Shown: positions 1 to 7,266 of the stretch, piece after piece
Position numbering within the stretch: the stretch's first letter is position 1
Layout of the letters: each line of letters opens with the position of its first letter
The notes under the pieces: generated by a model
Database searches by the model: none
What the model saw: only the letters and a program-made list of their open reading frames with translations
What the model was told of the DNA's origin: nothing
Translations under genes and position numbers: made by a program
Origin: Paludibacter sp. 47-17
Lineage (GTDB): Bacteria; Bacteroidota; Bacteroidia; Bacteroidales; Paludibacteraceae
Length of the DNA: 64,000 bases
Direction: 5' to 3'
NCBI GenBank assembly: GCA_001898935.1
Contig: MKVT01000020.1
Coordinates: 304,737-368,736 of the forward strand

Positions 1-679
1 GCTGACGGATCATGCTGTTGTCGTTCTCGCAAGCCTCGATCAACAGCATTACTTTCTCTTCGTCGAACATGCGCCAAAGGTTCATGGTAAGAGCCGAAAC
101 CACCAGGCATTGTTCGGTCGTACCCGGGTATCCGGGTTGCAGCAATTGCCTGTAAACCGTACGCTCTGCCTGTCCGATAACCGTGGAGAGCCAAAATGTC
201 AGGAATAAATCGGGAAGCAGGCGTTCATAATTCTGACGGATACGTGCAGTTTCCGACACCGACAAGGCGACCTCTTCATCGATGGTCCGGCGCTTTTTAT
301 TGTGATAGTATTTCAGCGAATCGAGTAAGTCGGTTGCGCTGCTGAAATGAAGTTTGTGCGGGTAAAACCGTTTTTGGGTATATTCGAATGCAGTGGTATT
401 ACGCAGTAATAATTCCTCGCGAAGCAGAATGTTGATTTGAAGGAGTTTGCCGGTAAGTTTGTTGAAAATCCGCCTGCGCTCCGGATCATCCACCCCTTGC
501 ATAAAGTATTGCAACATAAGCTGGTAGTTGTCACGGATTTCAGAAAGGCGATCGGTTATTTCACCCCACTGCAATTCGTCGGCCAGTAATCCGGTAGTGT
601 CGATCGCCTTTTTCAATTCTCCGTTCAGGGTGAATTGGAGCGCATGATCTGAAGTTTGTTCTATCTGATTCGGTTTCAT
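1..679 (-). CDS. Conserved Bacteroidales protein, truncated by window edge
   Basis: An open frame runs from an ATG at 679 leftward off the window with no stop, giving about 226 residues of the N-terminal part (begins MKPNQIEQTSDHALQF). It is helix-rich and charged, with no signal peptide or membrane segment visible. I do not recognise a catalytic motif; the helical periodicity would fit a TPR-like or coiled scaffold, but that is inference. It starts 9 nt after the stop of the Crp/Fnr gene, so the two are probably co-transcribed. The 3' end is outside the window. Confidence 0.7.
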   Translation of the reverse strand, partial: MKPNQIEQTSDHALQFTLNGELKKAIDTTGLLADELQWGEITDRLSEIRDNYQLMLQYFMQGVDDPERRRIFNKLTGKLLQINILLREELLLRNTTAFEYTQKRFYPHKLHFSSATDLLDSLKYYHNKKRRTIDEEVALSVSETARIRQNYERLLPDLFLTFWLSTVIGQAERTVYRQLLQPGYPGTTEQCLVVSALTMNLWRMFDEEKVMLLIEACENDNSMIRQ

Positions 680-688
680 TCCTTTAGT

Positions 689-1390
689 TTATCCCATTTT
701 ACTGATGCGTATCAGCTGCTCTTCGTCGATGATTTTCAACTTGCGTCCATCCATGGCAATGATGTGTTCGTTGACAAAATTCGACAAGGTACGGATAGCG
801 TTCGAAGTAGTCATATTCGATAAATTGGCTAAATCTTCCCGCGAAAGGTAAATGCTGATGGTGGCGCCATCTTCTTCCATTCCGTACCGGTTCTTCAGCA
901 TCAGCAAAGCTTCGGCCAAACGCCCGCGGATGTGTTTTTGTGTCAGATTGACAGTCCGGGCATCGGAAGCGCCCAGGTCGGTGGCCATTTCTTCCAGAAA
1001 ACGGTAGCAAAACGCATTGTTGTTTTTTAAAATGGAAATGAAAATATCGGCTTTGATCATGTAAACAGTAGAAGCTTCGAAGGCCGAAACATTGGTGTTG
1101 TAGGGCTCGCTCGCAATAATCGCCCGGTAACCGAAGTGCTCGCCCGGCTTTAGCATACGGATAATTTGAGCCCTGCTGCCGACCCCTTCTTTGTAAACTT
1201 TGGCCTTGCCCGACTCCAGCACCATCATGTGGGTCGGGATTTCTCCCTCGATCTGAATCATCTCGTTTTTTTTGAAATGATGCACTGTATAATTCGTGCG
1301 GAGGAACTGACGTTCGTCCGGTGTCAGAACATCCCAGACCGTCATAATCTCGTCGATAGGTCTGAGTGAGCTAGTCATCTTTTTTGCCAT
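689..1390 (-). CDS. Crp/Fnr family transcriptional regulator
   Basis: The 233-residue protein has a cyclic-nucleotide-binding-type beta roll (about residues 20-130, with the LKPGEHFGYRAI stretch) and a C-terminal winged helix (about 160-225, with SREDLANLSNMTTSNAIRTL). This is the full length of the Crp/Fnr family. No N-terminal cysteine cluster is present, so it is not an Fe-S FNR. The recognition helix (TTSNAIRTL) lacks the ExxSR signature of classical FNR/CRP, so its DNA site cannot be read off. An ATG at 1390 is used; MTSS at 1378 is an alternative start. It is divergent from the Lnb-like gene and is followed at 9 nt by the truncated gene. The effector is unknown. Confidence 0.9.
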   Translation of the reverse strand: MAKKMTSSLRPIDEIMTVWDVLTPDERQFLRTNYTVHHFKKNEMIQIEGEIPTHMMVLESGKAKVYKEGVGSRAQIIRMLKPGEHFGYRAIIASEPYNTNVSAFEASTVYMIKADIFISILKNNNAFCYRFLEEMATDLGASDARTVNLTQKHIRGRLAEALLMLKNRYGMEEDGATISIYLSREDLANLSNMTTSNAIRTLSNFVNEHIIAMDGRKLKIIDEEQLIRISKMG

Positions 1391-1431
1391 GAATTCAATG
1401 AAAATATGTTCGATAACACTGTTTTACAGCA

Positions 1432-1460
1432 CAAATTTAGTGGTTTTTTAATAAAAACAA
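1432..1460 (-). promoter_or_regulatory. Candidate -33/-7 promoter for the Crp/Fnr gene
   Basis: On the minus strand TAAATTTG (1439-1432) matches the Bacteroidetes -7 consensus TAnnTTTG, with TTG (1460-1458) 18 bp upstream. The plus strand of the same interval carries TACATTTG (1482-1489), a -7 box for the divergent gene at 1512, without a good -33. Confidence 0.5.
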
Positions 1461-1511
1461 TATTTTTGCAGTAAAAATTATTACATTTGCCTGAATTTTC
1501 GACGTGAGTAT

Positions 1512-2741
1512 ATGAAAGGTTTTATCCCGTTGCTGCTTATCGTGTTTTTTGTTGCTTACACCGACTTGCTGCGTGCACAGGCCGTGCAATACGGCGATTC
1601 GGTGGAAGTAAGTCTGCTTACCTGCGAGCCGGGAGATGCCGTTTATGCCCGGTTTGGACACAGCGCCTTGCGTATCCGCGATGCGGGCGGCCGCGACATG
1701 TCGTATAATTACGGGATATTCGACTTCAGAACGACTAATTTTTATTGGAAATTCTTACGCGGCCAGACCGATTATCTGCTGGGAGTGTATCCCACCGAGT
1801 ATTTTCTGGCCGAATACCGCGAACGCGGATCGGTTGTATGGGAGCAGGTGTTGAACCTGACTGCTCCGGAAAAGCAAAAGCTTATCGACTTGCTCAATGA
1901 GAACTACCGGCCCGAAAACCGGATGTACCGGTATAACTTCGTGTTCGATAATTGCGCCACGCGGCCAAAAGTAATGGTGCAGGATGCGCTCGATGGCAGG
2001 TTGAGTTACGAATCGGCCTATGCTGCCGATACGTACCGGCAACTCATCAACGATTATATTTCGAACGATGCCTGGCTCTATCTGGGAATCAACCTCGTAT
2101 TCGGGGCGTCGGCCGACCAGACGGTAGGGAAGGGAGGCGCTTCTTTTTTGCCGGAGTTGCTGCGCAACGATATGCAACGGGCGAGCATTGTGGGAGGTGC
2201 GGGCGATTCCCATCCGCGACCTTTTGTAAAGTCGACACAGATGGCGGTAGGACCTTTTGCAACGGTTGTGGAGACCACTCCCTGGTGGATGCATCCCTTG
2301 TTTATAAGCGTGGTGGTGTTCTTCGCCGGGTTGGCGCTCACCCTGCAACGCCATAAAAACAGCCGTACTTCGAAATTGTTCGATTCCGTGTTGTACGGCC
2401 TTACGGCCCTGGGAGGTGTCATCATTTTTTTGCTGAGTTTCTTTTCGGAACATCCGCTGGTGGATGCCAACTGGAATCTTTTGTGGCTCAATCCGCTGAA
2501 CCTGCTTCCGGCTATTCTGATCTGGCAACGGAAAGCGCGAAAGTTCCTGCTGTATTATCATTCGGCAAATGTGCTGATGCAACTGGCGGCGGGTGTAGTG
2601 ATGGTGTTGCAGGTTCAACAGTTTCCCGTGGCTGTTTTTCCTTTGGTACTGTTGCTGCTTTTACGTACTTCCCGCCGGATTAAACGCTTGTTCACACAAT
2701 TGCTCGAACGCTCAACGAACGGATGGAAATGGAAAAAATAA
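1512..2741 (+). CDS. Lnb-like (DUF4105) periplasmic/membrane protein
   Basis: The 409-residue protein has a signal sequence (1-24, ending RAQA), a periplasmic domain of about 230 residues and four or five hydrophobic helices at the C terminus (from about residue 258). The periplasmic domain shows GHSALRI (His50), NYGIFDF and DNCATRP (Cys148), the hallmarks of the DUF4105/Lnb N-terminal family. Members of that family include lipoprotein N-acyltransferases of Gram-positive bacteria, with a papain/NlpC-like His-Cys arrangement. Acyltransferase or peptidase activity here is inference. It heads a co-directional envelope cluster; the 3' end overlaps kdsB by 19 nt, which implies translational coupling. 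Confidence 0.8.
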   Translation: MKGFIPLLLIVFFVAYTDLLRAQAVQYGDSVEVSLLTCEPGDAVYARFGHSALRIRDAGGRDMSYNYGIFDFRTTNFYWKFLRGQTDYLLGVYPTEYFLAEYRERGSVVWEQVLNLTAPEKQKLIDLLNENYRPENRMYRYNFVFDNCATRPKVMVQDALDGRLSYESAYAADTYRQLINDYISNDAWLYLGINLVFGASADQTVGKGGASFLPELLRNDMQRASIVGGAGDSHPRPFVKSTQMAVGPFATVVETTPWWMHPLFISVVVFFAGLALTLQRHKNSRTSKLFDSVLYGLTALGGVIIFLLSFFSEHPLVDANWNLLWLNPLNLLPAILIWQRKARKFLLYYHSANVLMQLAAGVVMVLQVQQFPVAVFPLVLLLLLRTSRRIKRLFTQLLERSTNGWKWKK

Positions 2742-3475
2742 GTGTGGTGGGGATTATTCCCGCCCGGTATGCATCGACCCGGTTTCCGGGTAAACCCCTG
2801 GTGATGATTGGCGGAAAACCGATGATTCAACGGGTGTACGAACGGGTGTCGGAAGTGCTCGACGAGGTGGTGGTGGCTACCGATGACGAACGGATTTTTC
2901 GCGTGGTGGAAGCTTTCGGCGGGAAGGTGCTGATGACATCGGACGATCATCCGAGCGGAACCGATCGTTGCTACGAAGCGTATTCGAAACTGAACCGTAT
3001 ATACGATATCGTAATCAATATACAGGGCGACGAACCGTTTATCCATCCGTCGCAACTGCGGACGCTGATAGCTTGTTTCGATGCGCAGGAGGTGGACATT
3101 GCAACCCTGGTGCGAAAAATCACACCCGATGATGGAATCGACTTTTTACGCAGTCCGAACCATCCCAAGGTGGTGATGAACCAGCGGGGGAATGCCTTGC
3201 TGTTTTCGCGTTCGGTGATCCCGTTTTTACGGGCTGTTCCGGAGGCTGACTATCTTCGGTACGAAGATTTTTATGCACATATCGGTATGTATGCGTTCCG
3301 GCCGGATGTGTTGCAAGAAGTGGTGTCGCTGGCGCCTTCACGACTCGAAAAGGCCGAATCGCTGGAGCAGCTTCGCTGGCTCGAAAACGGATACACCATA
3401 CGATGCGGTATTACCACCGAACGCAGTGTGGGCATTGATACGCCCGAGGATTTACAACAATTGAATTTAGATTGA
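2723..3475 (+). CDS. kdsB: 3-deoxy-manno-octulosonate cytidylyltransferase
   Basis: KdsB activates Kdo with CTP to CMP-Kdo for lipid A core synthesis in the cytoplasm. The 250-residue length is typical. Visible motifs are the N-terminal nucleotide loop IIPARYASTRFPGKPL, the VVVATDD and SGTDRCYEA segments, NIQGDEPF (metal-binding Asp) and the C-terminal GIDTPEDL. The first ATG overlaps the preceding gene; Met3 at 2729 is an alternative. The downstream carbonic-anhydrase-like gene starts 3 nt after the stop. The location beside lptB fits an outer-membrane lipopolysaccharide operon. Confidence 0.95.
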   Translation: MEMEKISVVGIIPARYASTRFPGKPLVMIGGKPMIQRVYERVSEVLDEVVVATDDERIFRVVEAFGGKVLMTSDDHPSGTDRCYEAYSKLNRIYDIVINIQGDEPFIHPSQLRTLIACFDAQEVDIATLVRKITPDDGIDFLRSPNHPKVVMNQRGNALLFSRSVIPFLRAVPEADYLRYEDFYAHIGMYAFRPDVLQEVVSLAPSRLEKAESLEQLRWLENGYTIRCGITTERSVGIDTPEDLQQLNLD

Positions 3476-3478
3476 TAT

Positions 3479-4033
3479 ATGGCTTTGATTAAATCGGTCC
3501 GGGGATTTACACCGGAAATCGGCGAGGATTGTTACCTGGCCGAAAACGCGACCATTGTAGGCGATGTGGTGATGGGTAAAGGTTGCAGTGTTTGGTTCAA
3601 CGCTGTAGTGCGTGGCGATGTAAATGCCATTCGTATCGGCAATCATGTGAACATTCAGGACGGAAGCGTATTGCATACGCTTTACGAGAAATCGGTGGTC
3701 GAGATTGGCAATTATGTGTCGATAGGACATAATGTGACGGTGCACGGAGCGAAAATAAACGATTATGCGCTGATAGGGATGGGAGCTGTATTGCTCGATT
3801 ATGCCGAAGTGGGCGAAGGGGCTATTGTGGCGGCAGGTGCGCTGGTGCTCAGCAATACGAAAATACCTCCTTTTACGCTTTGGGCCGGAGTGCCGGCTAA
3901 GTACGTAAAAGACGTAGAGCCCGAGAAAACGCACGAGATGAACCGGAAAATAGCTCATAATTATGCGATGTATTCGTCGTGGTTCAAGGAAGAAGATAAT
4001 AAAGAAGCCAGCATAGCGGAAGATGGAAAATGA
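3479..4033 (+). CDS. Gamma carbonic anhydrase family (hexapeptide-repeat) protein
   Basis: This 184-residue left-handed beta-helix protein has hexapeptide repeats across residues 20-140 (for example [16 protein letters not shown]). His66, His84 and His89 (in VLHTLY, SIGHNV and TVHGA) occupy the places of the three zinc ligands of gamma carbonic anhydrases. Family members (YrdA/PaaY-like) are often of unproven activity, so carbonic anhydrase function is inference. It starts 3 nt after kdsB and its end overlaps lptB by 11 nt, placing it in the same operon. Confidence 0.88.
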   Translation: MALIKSVRGFTPEIGEDCYLAENATIVGDVVMGKGCSVWFNAVVRGDVNAIRIGNHVNIQDGSVLHTLYEKSVVEIGNYVSIGHNVTVHGAKINDYALIGMGAVLLDYAEVGEGAIVAAGALVLSNTKIPPFTLWAGVPAKYVKDVEPEKTHEMNRKIAHNYAMYSSWFKEEDNKEASIAEDGK

Positions 4034-4775
4034 AAGAATGGTGTTGCGCACCGAAAATTTGTACAAGAAATATGGTAAACGCATGGTGGTCAACGATGTG
4101 TCGATCGAAGTGCGTCAGGGGGAGATTGTAGGGTTGCTGGGGCCTAACGGTGCAGGTAAAACCACTACCTTTTACATGACTACGGGATTGGTGACTCCCA
4201 ATTCGGGTAAGATCTTTCTCAACGAAGTCGATATTACCAAGTATCCGGTGTATAAAAGGGCCCAGAGCGGCATCGGCTACCTGGCCCAGGAAGCATCGGT
4301 GTTTCGTAAAATGACGGTAGAAGATAATATCCGTGCTGTTTTGGAGATGACTTCCTTCAGCAGGGACTATCAGAAAGAGAAACTGGAGACCTTGATTTCG
4401 GAGTTTAACCTGGAGCATGTTCGTCAGAATATCGGCGACCGCTTGTCGGGAGGCGAGCGCCGGCGCACCGAGATAGCACGTTGTCTGGCCATCGAACCCC
4501 GTTTTATAATGCTCGACGAACCATTTGCAGGTGTCGACCCCATTGCTGTTCAGGATATTCAGGATATAGTGTGGAAGTTGAAGGATAAAAACATCGGTAT
4601 CCTGATTACCGACCATAATGTGGACGAAACACTTAGTATCACCGATCGTTCGTACCTGTTGTTCGAAGGACGGATTTTATTTAAAGGAAGTTCGGAGGAA
4701 CTGGCGGCCAACCCGATTGTGCGCGAAAAGTACCTCGGCCGCGATTTCGAATTGAAACGAAAAACCCGAATCTGA
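4023..4775 (+). CDS. lptB: LPS export ABC transporter ATP-binding protein
   Basis: LptB is the cytoplasmic ATPase that powers LptFG extraction of lipopolysaccharide. The 250-residue protein shows Walker [10 protein letters not shown] (about 38-46), the Q-loop YLAQEASVF, signature [13 protein letters not shown], Walker [13 protein letters not shown] and the switch histidine in LITDHNV. The ERRR form of the signature and FAGVDP are typical of LptB. The start overlaps the preceding gene by 11 nt and murB follows after 10 nt. lptC/F/G are not in this window. Confidence 0.94.
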   Translation: MENERMVLRTENLYKKYGKRMVVNDVSIEVRQGEIVGLLGPNGAGKTTTFYMTTGLVTPNSGKIFLNEVDITKYPVYKRAQSGIGYLAQEASVFRKMTVEDNIRAVLEMTSFSRDYQKEKLETLISEFNLEHVRQNIGDRLSGGERRRTEIARCLAIEPRFIMLDEPFAGVDPIAVQDIQDIVWKLKDKNIGILITDHNVDETLSITDRSYLLFEGRILFKGSSEELAANPIVREKYLGRDFELKRKTRI

Positions 4776-4785
4776 TAACGATAGA

Positions 4786-5808
4786 ATGTTGCGTATGCAC
4801 GTACACGAAAATTATCCGCTCCTTGCGTACAATACCTTTGGTATCGATTGTACTTCACGATGGTTTGCCGAATATGGTTCAGCCGGCGAGTTGCGCGCTA
4901 TCATCAGCAGCGATGCCTTTCGGCATTCGTCTGCTTTACTGGTGGGAAAGGGTAGTAATCTGCTTTTCCTCAACGATTTCAACGGAATGGTGGTTCACTC
5001 GGCCATGAAAGGCGTGCGGGTGGTGGAACACGACGACGATACGGTGATGATCGACGCCGATGCCGGCATGCTGTGGGACGATCTGGTAGCGTATGCCGTT
5101 GAAAATGGATGGTGGGGCATCGAAAACCTGTCGCTCATACCGGGCGAAGTGGGTGCGGCGGCGGTGCAGAATATCGGAGCCTACGGCGTAGAACTTTGCG
5201 ATGTATTGGTGTCGGTTACAGTGCTCAGCCTCAAAACGGGCCAGGAACTTGTGTTCCCGGTTGCCGAATGTGGTTATGGGTACCGCACGAGTATTTTCAA
5301 GACCACCGCCAAAAACGAGTTTGCAATGCTTTCGGTGCGCATGGTGTTGTCGCGGCTGCCCCGTCCGAACTTCAGCTATCCGCATTTGGAGCGCGAAGTC
5401 AATATGCGCGGAAAGGCTGATTTAGCAACGATCCGTAAAACAATAACCGAGATCCGTCTGGCAAAACTTCCCGATCCGGCGGTGCTGGGCAATGCCGGTA
5501 GTTTTTTTATGAATCCGGTGATCACTGCCGATCATTGGCAGCGTTTACAGGATGTGTATGCCGGAATGCCTTCCTATCAATTGCCCGATGGGCGGTTTAA
5601 AGTACCGGCAGCCTGGCTGATCGAACAGTGTGGCTGGAAAGGAAAATCGAGAGGAAAGGCGGGGGTGCACGACCGCCAGGCCCTGGTGCTGGTAAACCGG
5701 GGTGGCGCTACCGGGCAGGAAATAGCCGATCTTGCTTCCGAAATACAGCAGTCGGTGGACGACCGGTTCGGAATTCGGTTGTGTCCCGAAGTGAATTATA
5801 TTTCATAA
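4786..5808 (+). CDS. murB: UDP-N-acetylenolpyruvoylglucosamine reductase
   Basis: MurB reduces UDP-GlcNAc-enolpyruvate to UDP-MurNAc with NADPH through bound FAD. The 340-residue protein shows the FAD-binding segments VGKGSNLLF and GEVGAAAVQNIGAYG, the catalytic-arginine loop YGYRTSIFK, the proton-donor serine region NAGSFFMNP and the C-terminal glutamate in LCPEVNYIS. It is a type I (E. coli-like) enzyme. Two ATGs (4786 and 4795) are possible; the second gives MHVHENYPL, which aligns well with family N termini. It is the last gene of the envelope operon, followed by a terminator. Confidence 0.95.
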   Translation: MLRMHVHENYPLLAYNTFGIDCTSRWFAEYGSAGELRAIISSDAFRHSSALLVGKGSNLLFLNDFNGMVVHSAMKGVRVVEHDDDTVMIDADAGMLWDDLVAYAVENGWWGIENLSLIPGEVGAAAVQNIGAYGVELCDVLVSVTVLSLKTGQELVFPVAECGYGYRTSIFKTTAKNEFAMLSVRMVLSRLPRPNFSYPHLEREVNMRGKADLATIRKTITEIRLAKLPDPAVLGNAGSFFMNPVITADHWQRLQDVYAGMPSYQLPDGRFKVPAAWLIEQCGWKGKSRGKAGVHDRQALVLVNRGGATGQEIADLASEIQQSVDDRFGIRLCPEVNYIS

Positions 5809-5823
5809 CCCGAGTTGTACAGT

Positions 5824-5862
5824 CATCCCCGCTCCCGTACCGGAGGCGGGGATGTTTTTTTT
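5824..5862 (+). terminator. Rho-independent terminator of the kdsB-lptB-murB operon
   Basis: The stem CATCCCCGC.TCC pairs with GGA.GCGGGGATG and is followed by eight Ts (5855-5862) on the plus strand. The T tract runs into the stop codon of the convergent mltG gene. No T tract flanks the hairpin on the minus strand, so it acts in one direction. Confidence 0.9.
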
Positions 5863-6910
5863 ATCTGATGCCGCGGGCATCCAGGGCTTTCTGGTATTTG
5901 CGGGCGTTCATCATATGTTCGGCGCCGTTGCGGGCGAAATTATGTTCGCCGTTGAGTGTTTCTTTGGCCGACATAAACAGAAAGTCGTGTTTCGTGTAAT
6001 TGAGCACCGCATCGATTACATTAATAGAGGGCAAACGGATCGGTCCCGGAGGTAATCCTTTGTTACGATAGGTGTTGTAAGGCGATTCGTTGCGCAAATG
6101 TCCGAACAGCACACGCTTGATAGTGAAATCGTTGAGCGAAAAACGAACCGTAGGATCGGCCTGCAGGGGCATGCCTATTTTCAGGCGGTTGATATAGAGC
6201 CCGGCAATAATCGGGTGCTCGGTACTTTTGTTCGACTCTTCCTCTACTATGGAGGCCAGTGTGATCACCTCCAACGGCGTAAGCGGTATGGCTGCTGCCC
6301 TGGCAATGCGGTCGTCGGTCCAAAACCGGTGGTATTCTTTGTTCATCCGTTCAAACAGTTCAGTAGCATCGGTGTCCCAGAAAAATTCGTAAGTATTGGG
6401 AATGAATACCGATATTACATTGTTGCGGTTGAAGCCATACGCAGCAATAAGGCTGTCGTTGGTAAGGAGTGCGGTGATGCTTTCCGCATCGGCCATGAGC
6501 TCGCGGGTTAAGAGCTTTATGAGCTGGTCGCGGGTGCGTATATTGTTGATGGTGAGCTTGACGGGATCCTGCGACCCATTGCGAAGTTTTCTGACGAGAC
6601 TGATGTTCGACATTCCTTCTTCGAGCCGGTACCGTCCGGTACGTACTTTCTGGTCGTAACCGGAGAGTTTGGCCACCAGCGAAAAAGTGCCGGTGTTCAA
6701 CATATAGTTGCCGGTGTCGAGTTGTTCCACTACATCTTCGAAGGTGAAGTTGTCGTAAATATACAGGTAGGCATCCTGCTCCTTGTCGTGCAGCCTTACA
6801 TTCGGGGCTACTACAATATAGAGAAGGCTGATGATTGCCACAACTCCCAGAATAAGGGCAATCATCAGTAATCGTAAGGTGTTTTTGCGCTTAGCGGCTT
6901 TGGTGGTCAT
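5861..6910 (-). CDS. mltG: Endolytic peptidoglycan transglycosylase MltG
   Basis: MltG cleaves nascent glycan strands at the inner membrane. The 349-residue protein has a short cytoplasmic N terminus, one membrane helix (about 14-34) and a YceG-like periplasmic domain. The catalytic-glutamate segment ASIVEEESN, the stretch IAGLYINRLKIGMPLQADPTV and the segments SPYNTY and GLPPGPI are all diagnostic. The length matches the family. A TATTTTTG -7 box lies at 6954-6947 on the minus strand, with no clear -33. The gene is divergent from tRNA-Ser. Confidence 0.94.
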   Translation of the reverse strand: MTTKAAKRKNTLRLLMIALILGVVAIISLLYIVVAPNVRLHDKEQDAYLYIYDNFTFEDVVEQLDTGNYMLNTGTFSLVAKLSGYDQKVRTGRYRLEEGMSNISLVRKLRNGSQDPVKLTINNIRTRDQLIKLLTRELMADAESITALLTNDSLIAAYGFNRNNVISVFIPNTYEFFWDTDATELFERMNKEYHRFWTDDRIARAAAIPLTPLEVITLASIVEEESNKSTEHPIIAGLYINRLKIGMPLQADPTVRFSLNDFTIKRVLFGHLRNESPYNTYRNKGLPPGPIRLPSINVIDAVLNYTKHDFLFMSAKETLNGEHNFARNGAEHMMNARKYQKALDARGIR

Positions 6911-6988
6911 AAAAACATCAGTTTTAACGGATTAAATTTGAGGGTGCAAAAATACGCATAAGTTTTTGAATTAATTCCAGCTTTTAGT

Positions 6989-7019
6989 TTTGGAAATCGA
7001 AATTTCTTTTCTATATTTG
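6989..7019 (+). promoter_or_regulatory. Bacteroidetes -33/-7 promoter for tRNA-Ser
   Basis: TTTG (6989-6992), a 19-bp spacer and TATATTTG (7012-7019) form an essentially perfect sigma-ABfr-type promoter. The -7 is followed by CACCCGCTT, a GC-rich discriminator also present at the promoter at the right end of the window (63926-63942). Confidence 0.85.
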
Positions 7020-7036
7020 CACCCGCTTAGGCGAAA

Positions 7037-7123
7037 GGAAGTGTGGGTGAGTGGCTGAAACCACCAGTTTGCTAAACTGACGTACGGGAAACTGTACCGG
7101 GGGTTCGAATCCCCCCGCTTCCG
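7037..7123 (+). tRNA. tRNA-Ser (anticodon GCU)
   Basis: This 87-nt class II tRNA has acceptor GGAAGTG/CGCTTCC with one G-U pair and discriminator G at 7123. The anticodon loop has GCT at 7071-7073 between the arms CAGTT and AACTG. It has a long variable arm (CGTAC...GTAC) and a T-arm GGGGG-TTCGAAT-CCCCC. The long variable arm and GCU anticodon assign it to serine AGC/AGU codons. The CCA end is not encoded. Confidence 0.97.
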
Positions 7124-7141
7124 CTGAGTACTAAACAGCCA

Positions 7142-7179
7142 ATCGAACCGGTTCTTCTACGAGCCGGTTCGATCTTTTT
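7142..7179 (+). terminator. Terminator after tRNA-Ser
   Basis: The inverted repeat ATCGAACCGG...CCGGTTCGAT is followed by CTTTTT on the plus strand, 18 nt after the mature tRNA end. Confidence 0.88.
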
Positions 7180-7266
7180 ATATACGTTCACTATTCGCCC
7201 GGCATCCCTTCCACCCTGAACTTTTTTGCTATCTTTGCGTTCAGTAATCAATGTAAATCTTTTAAT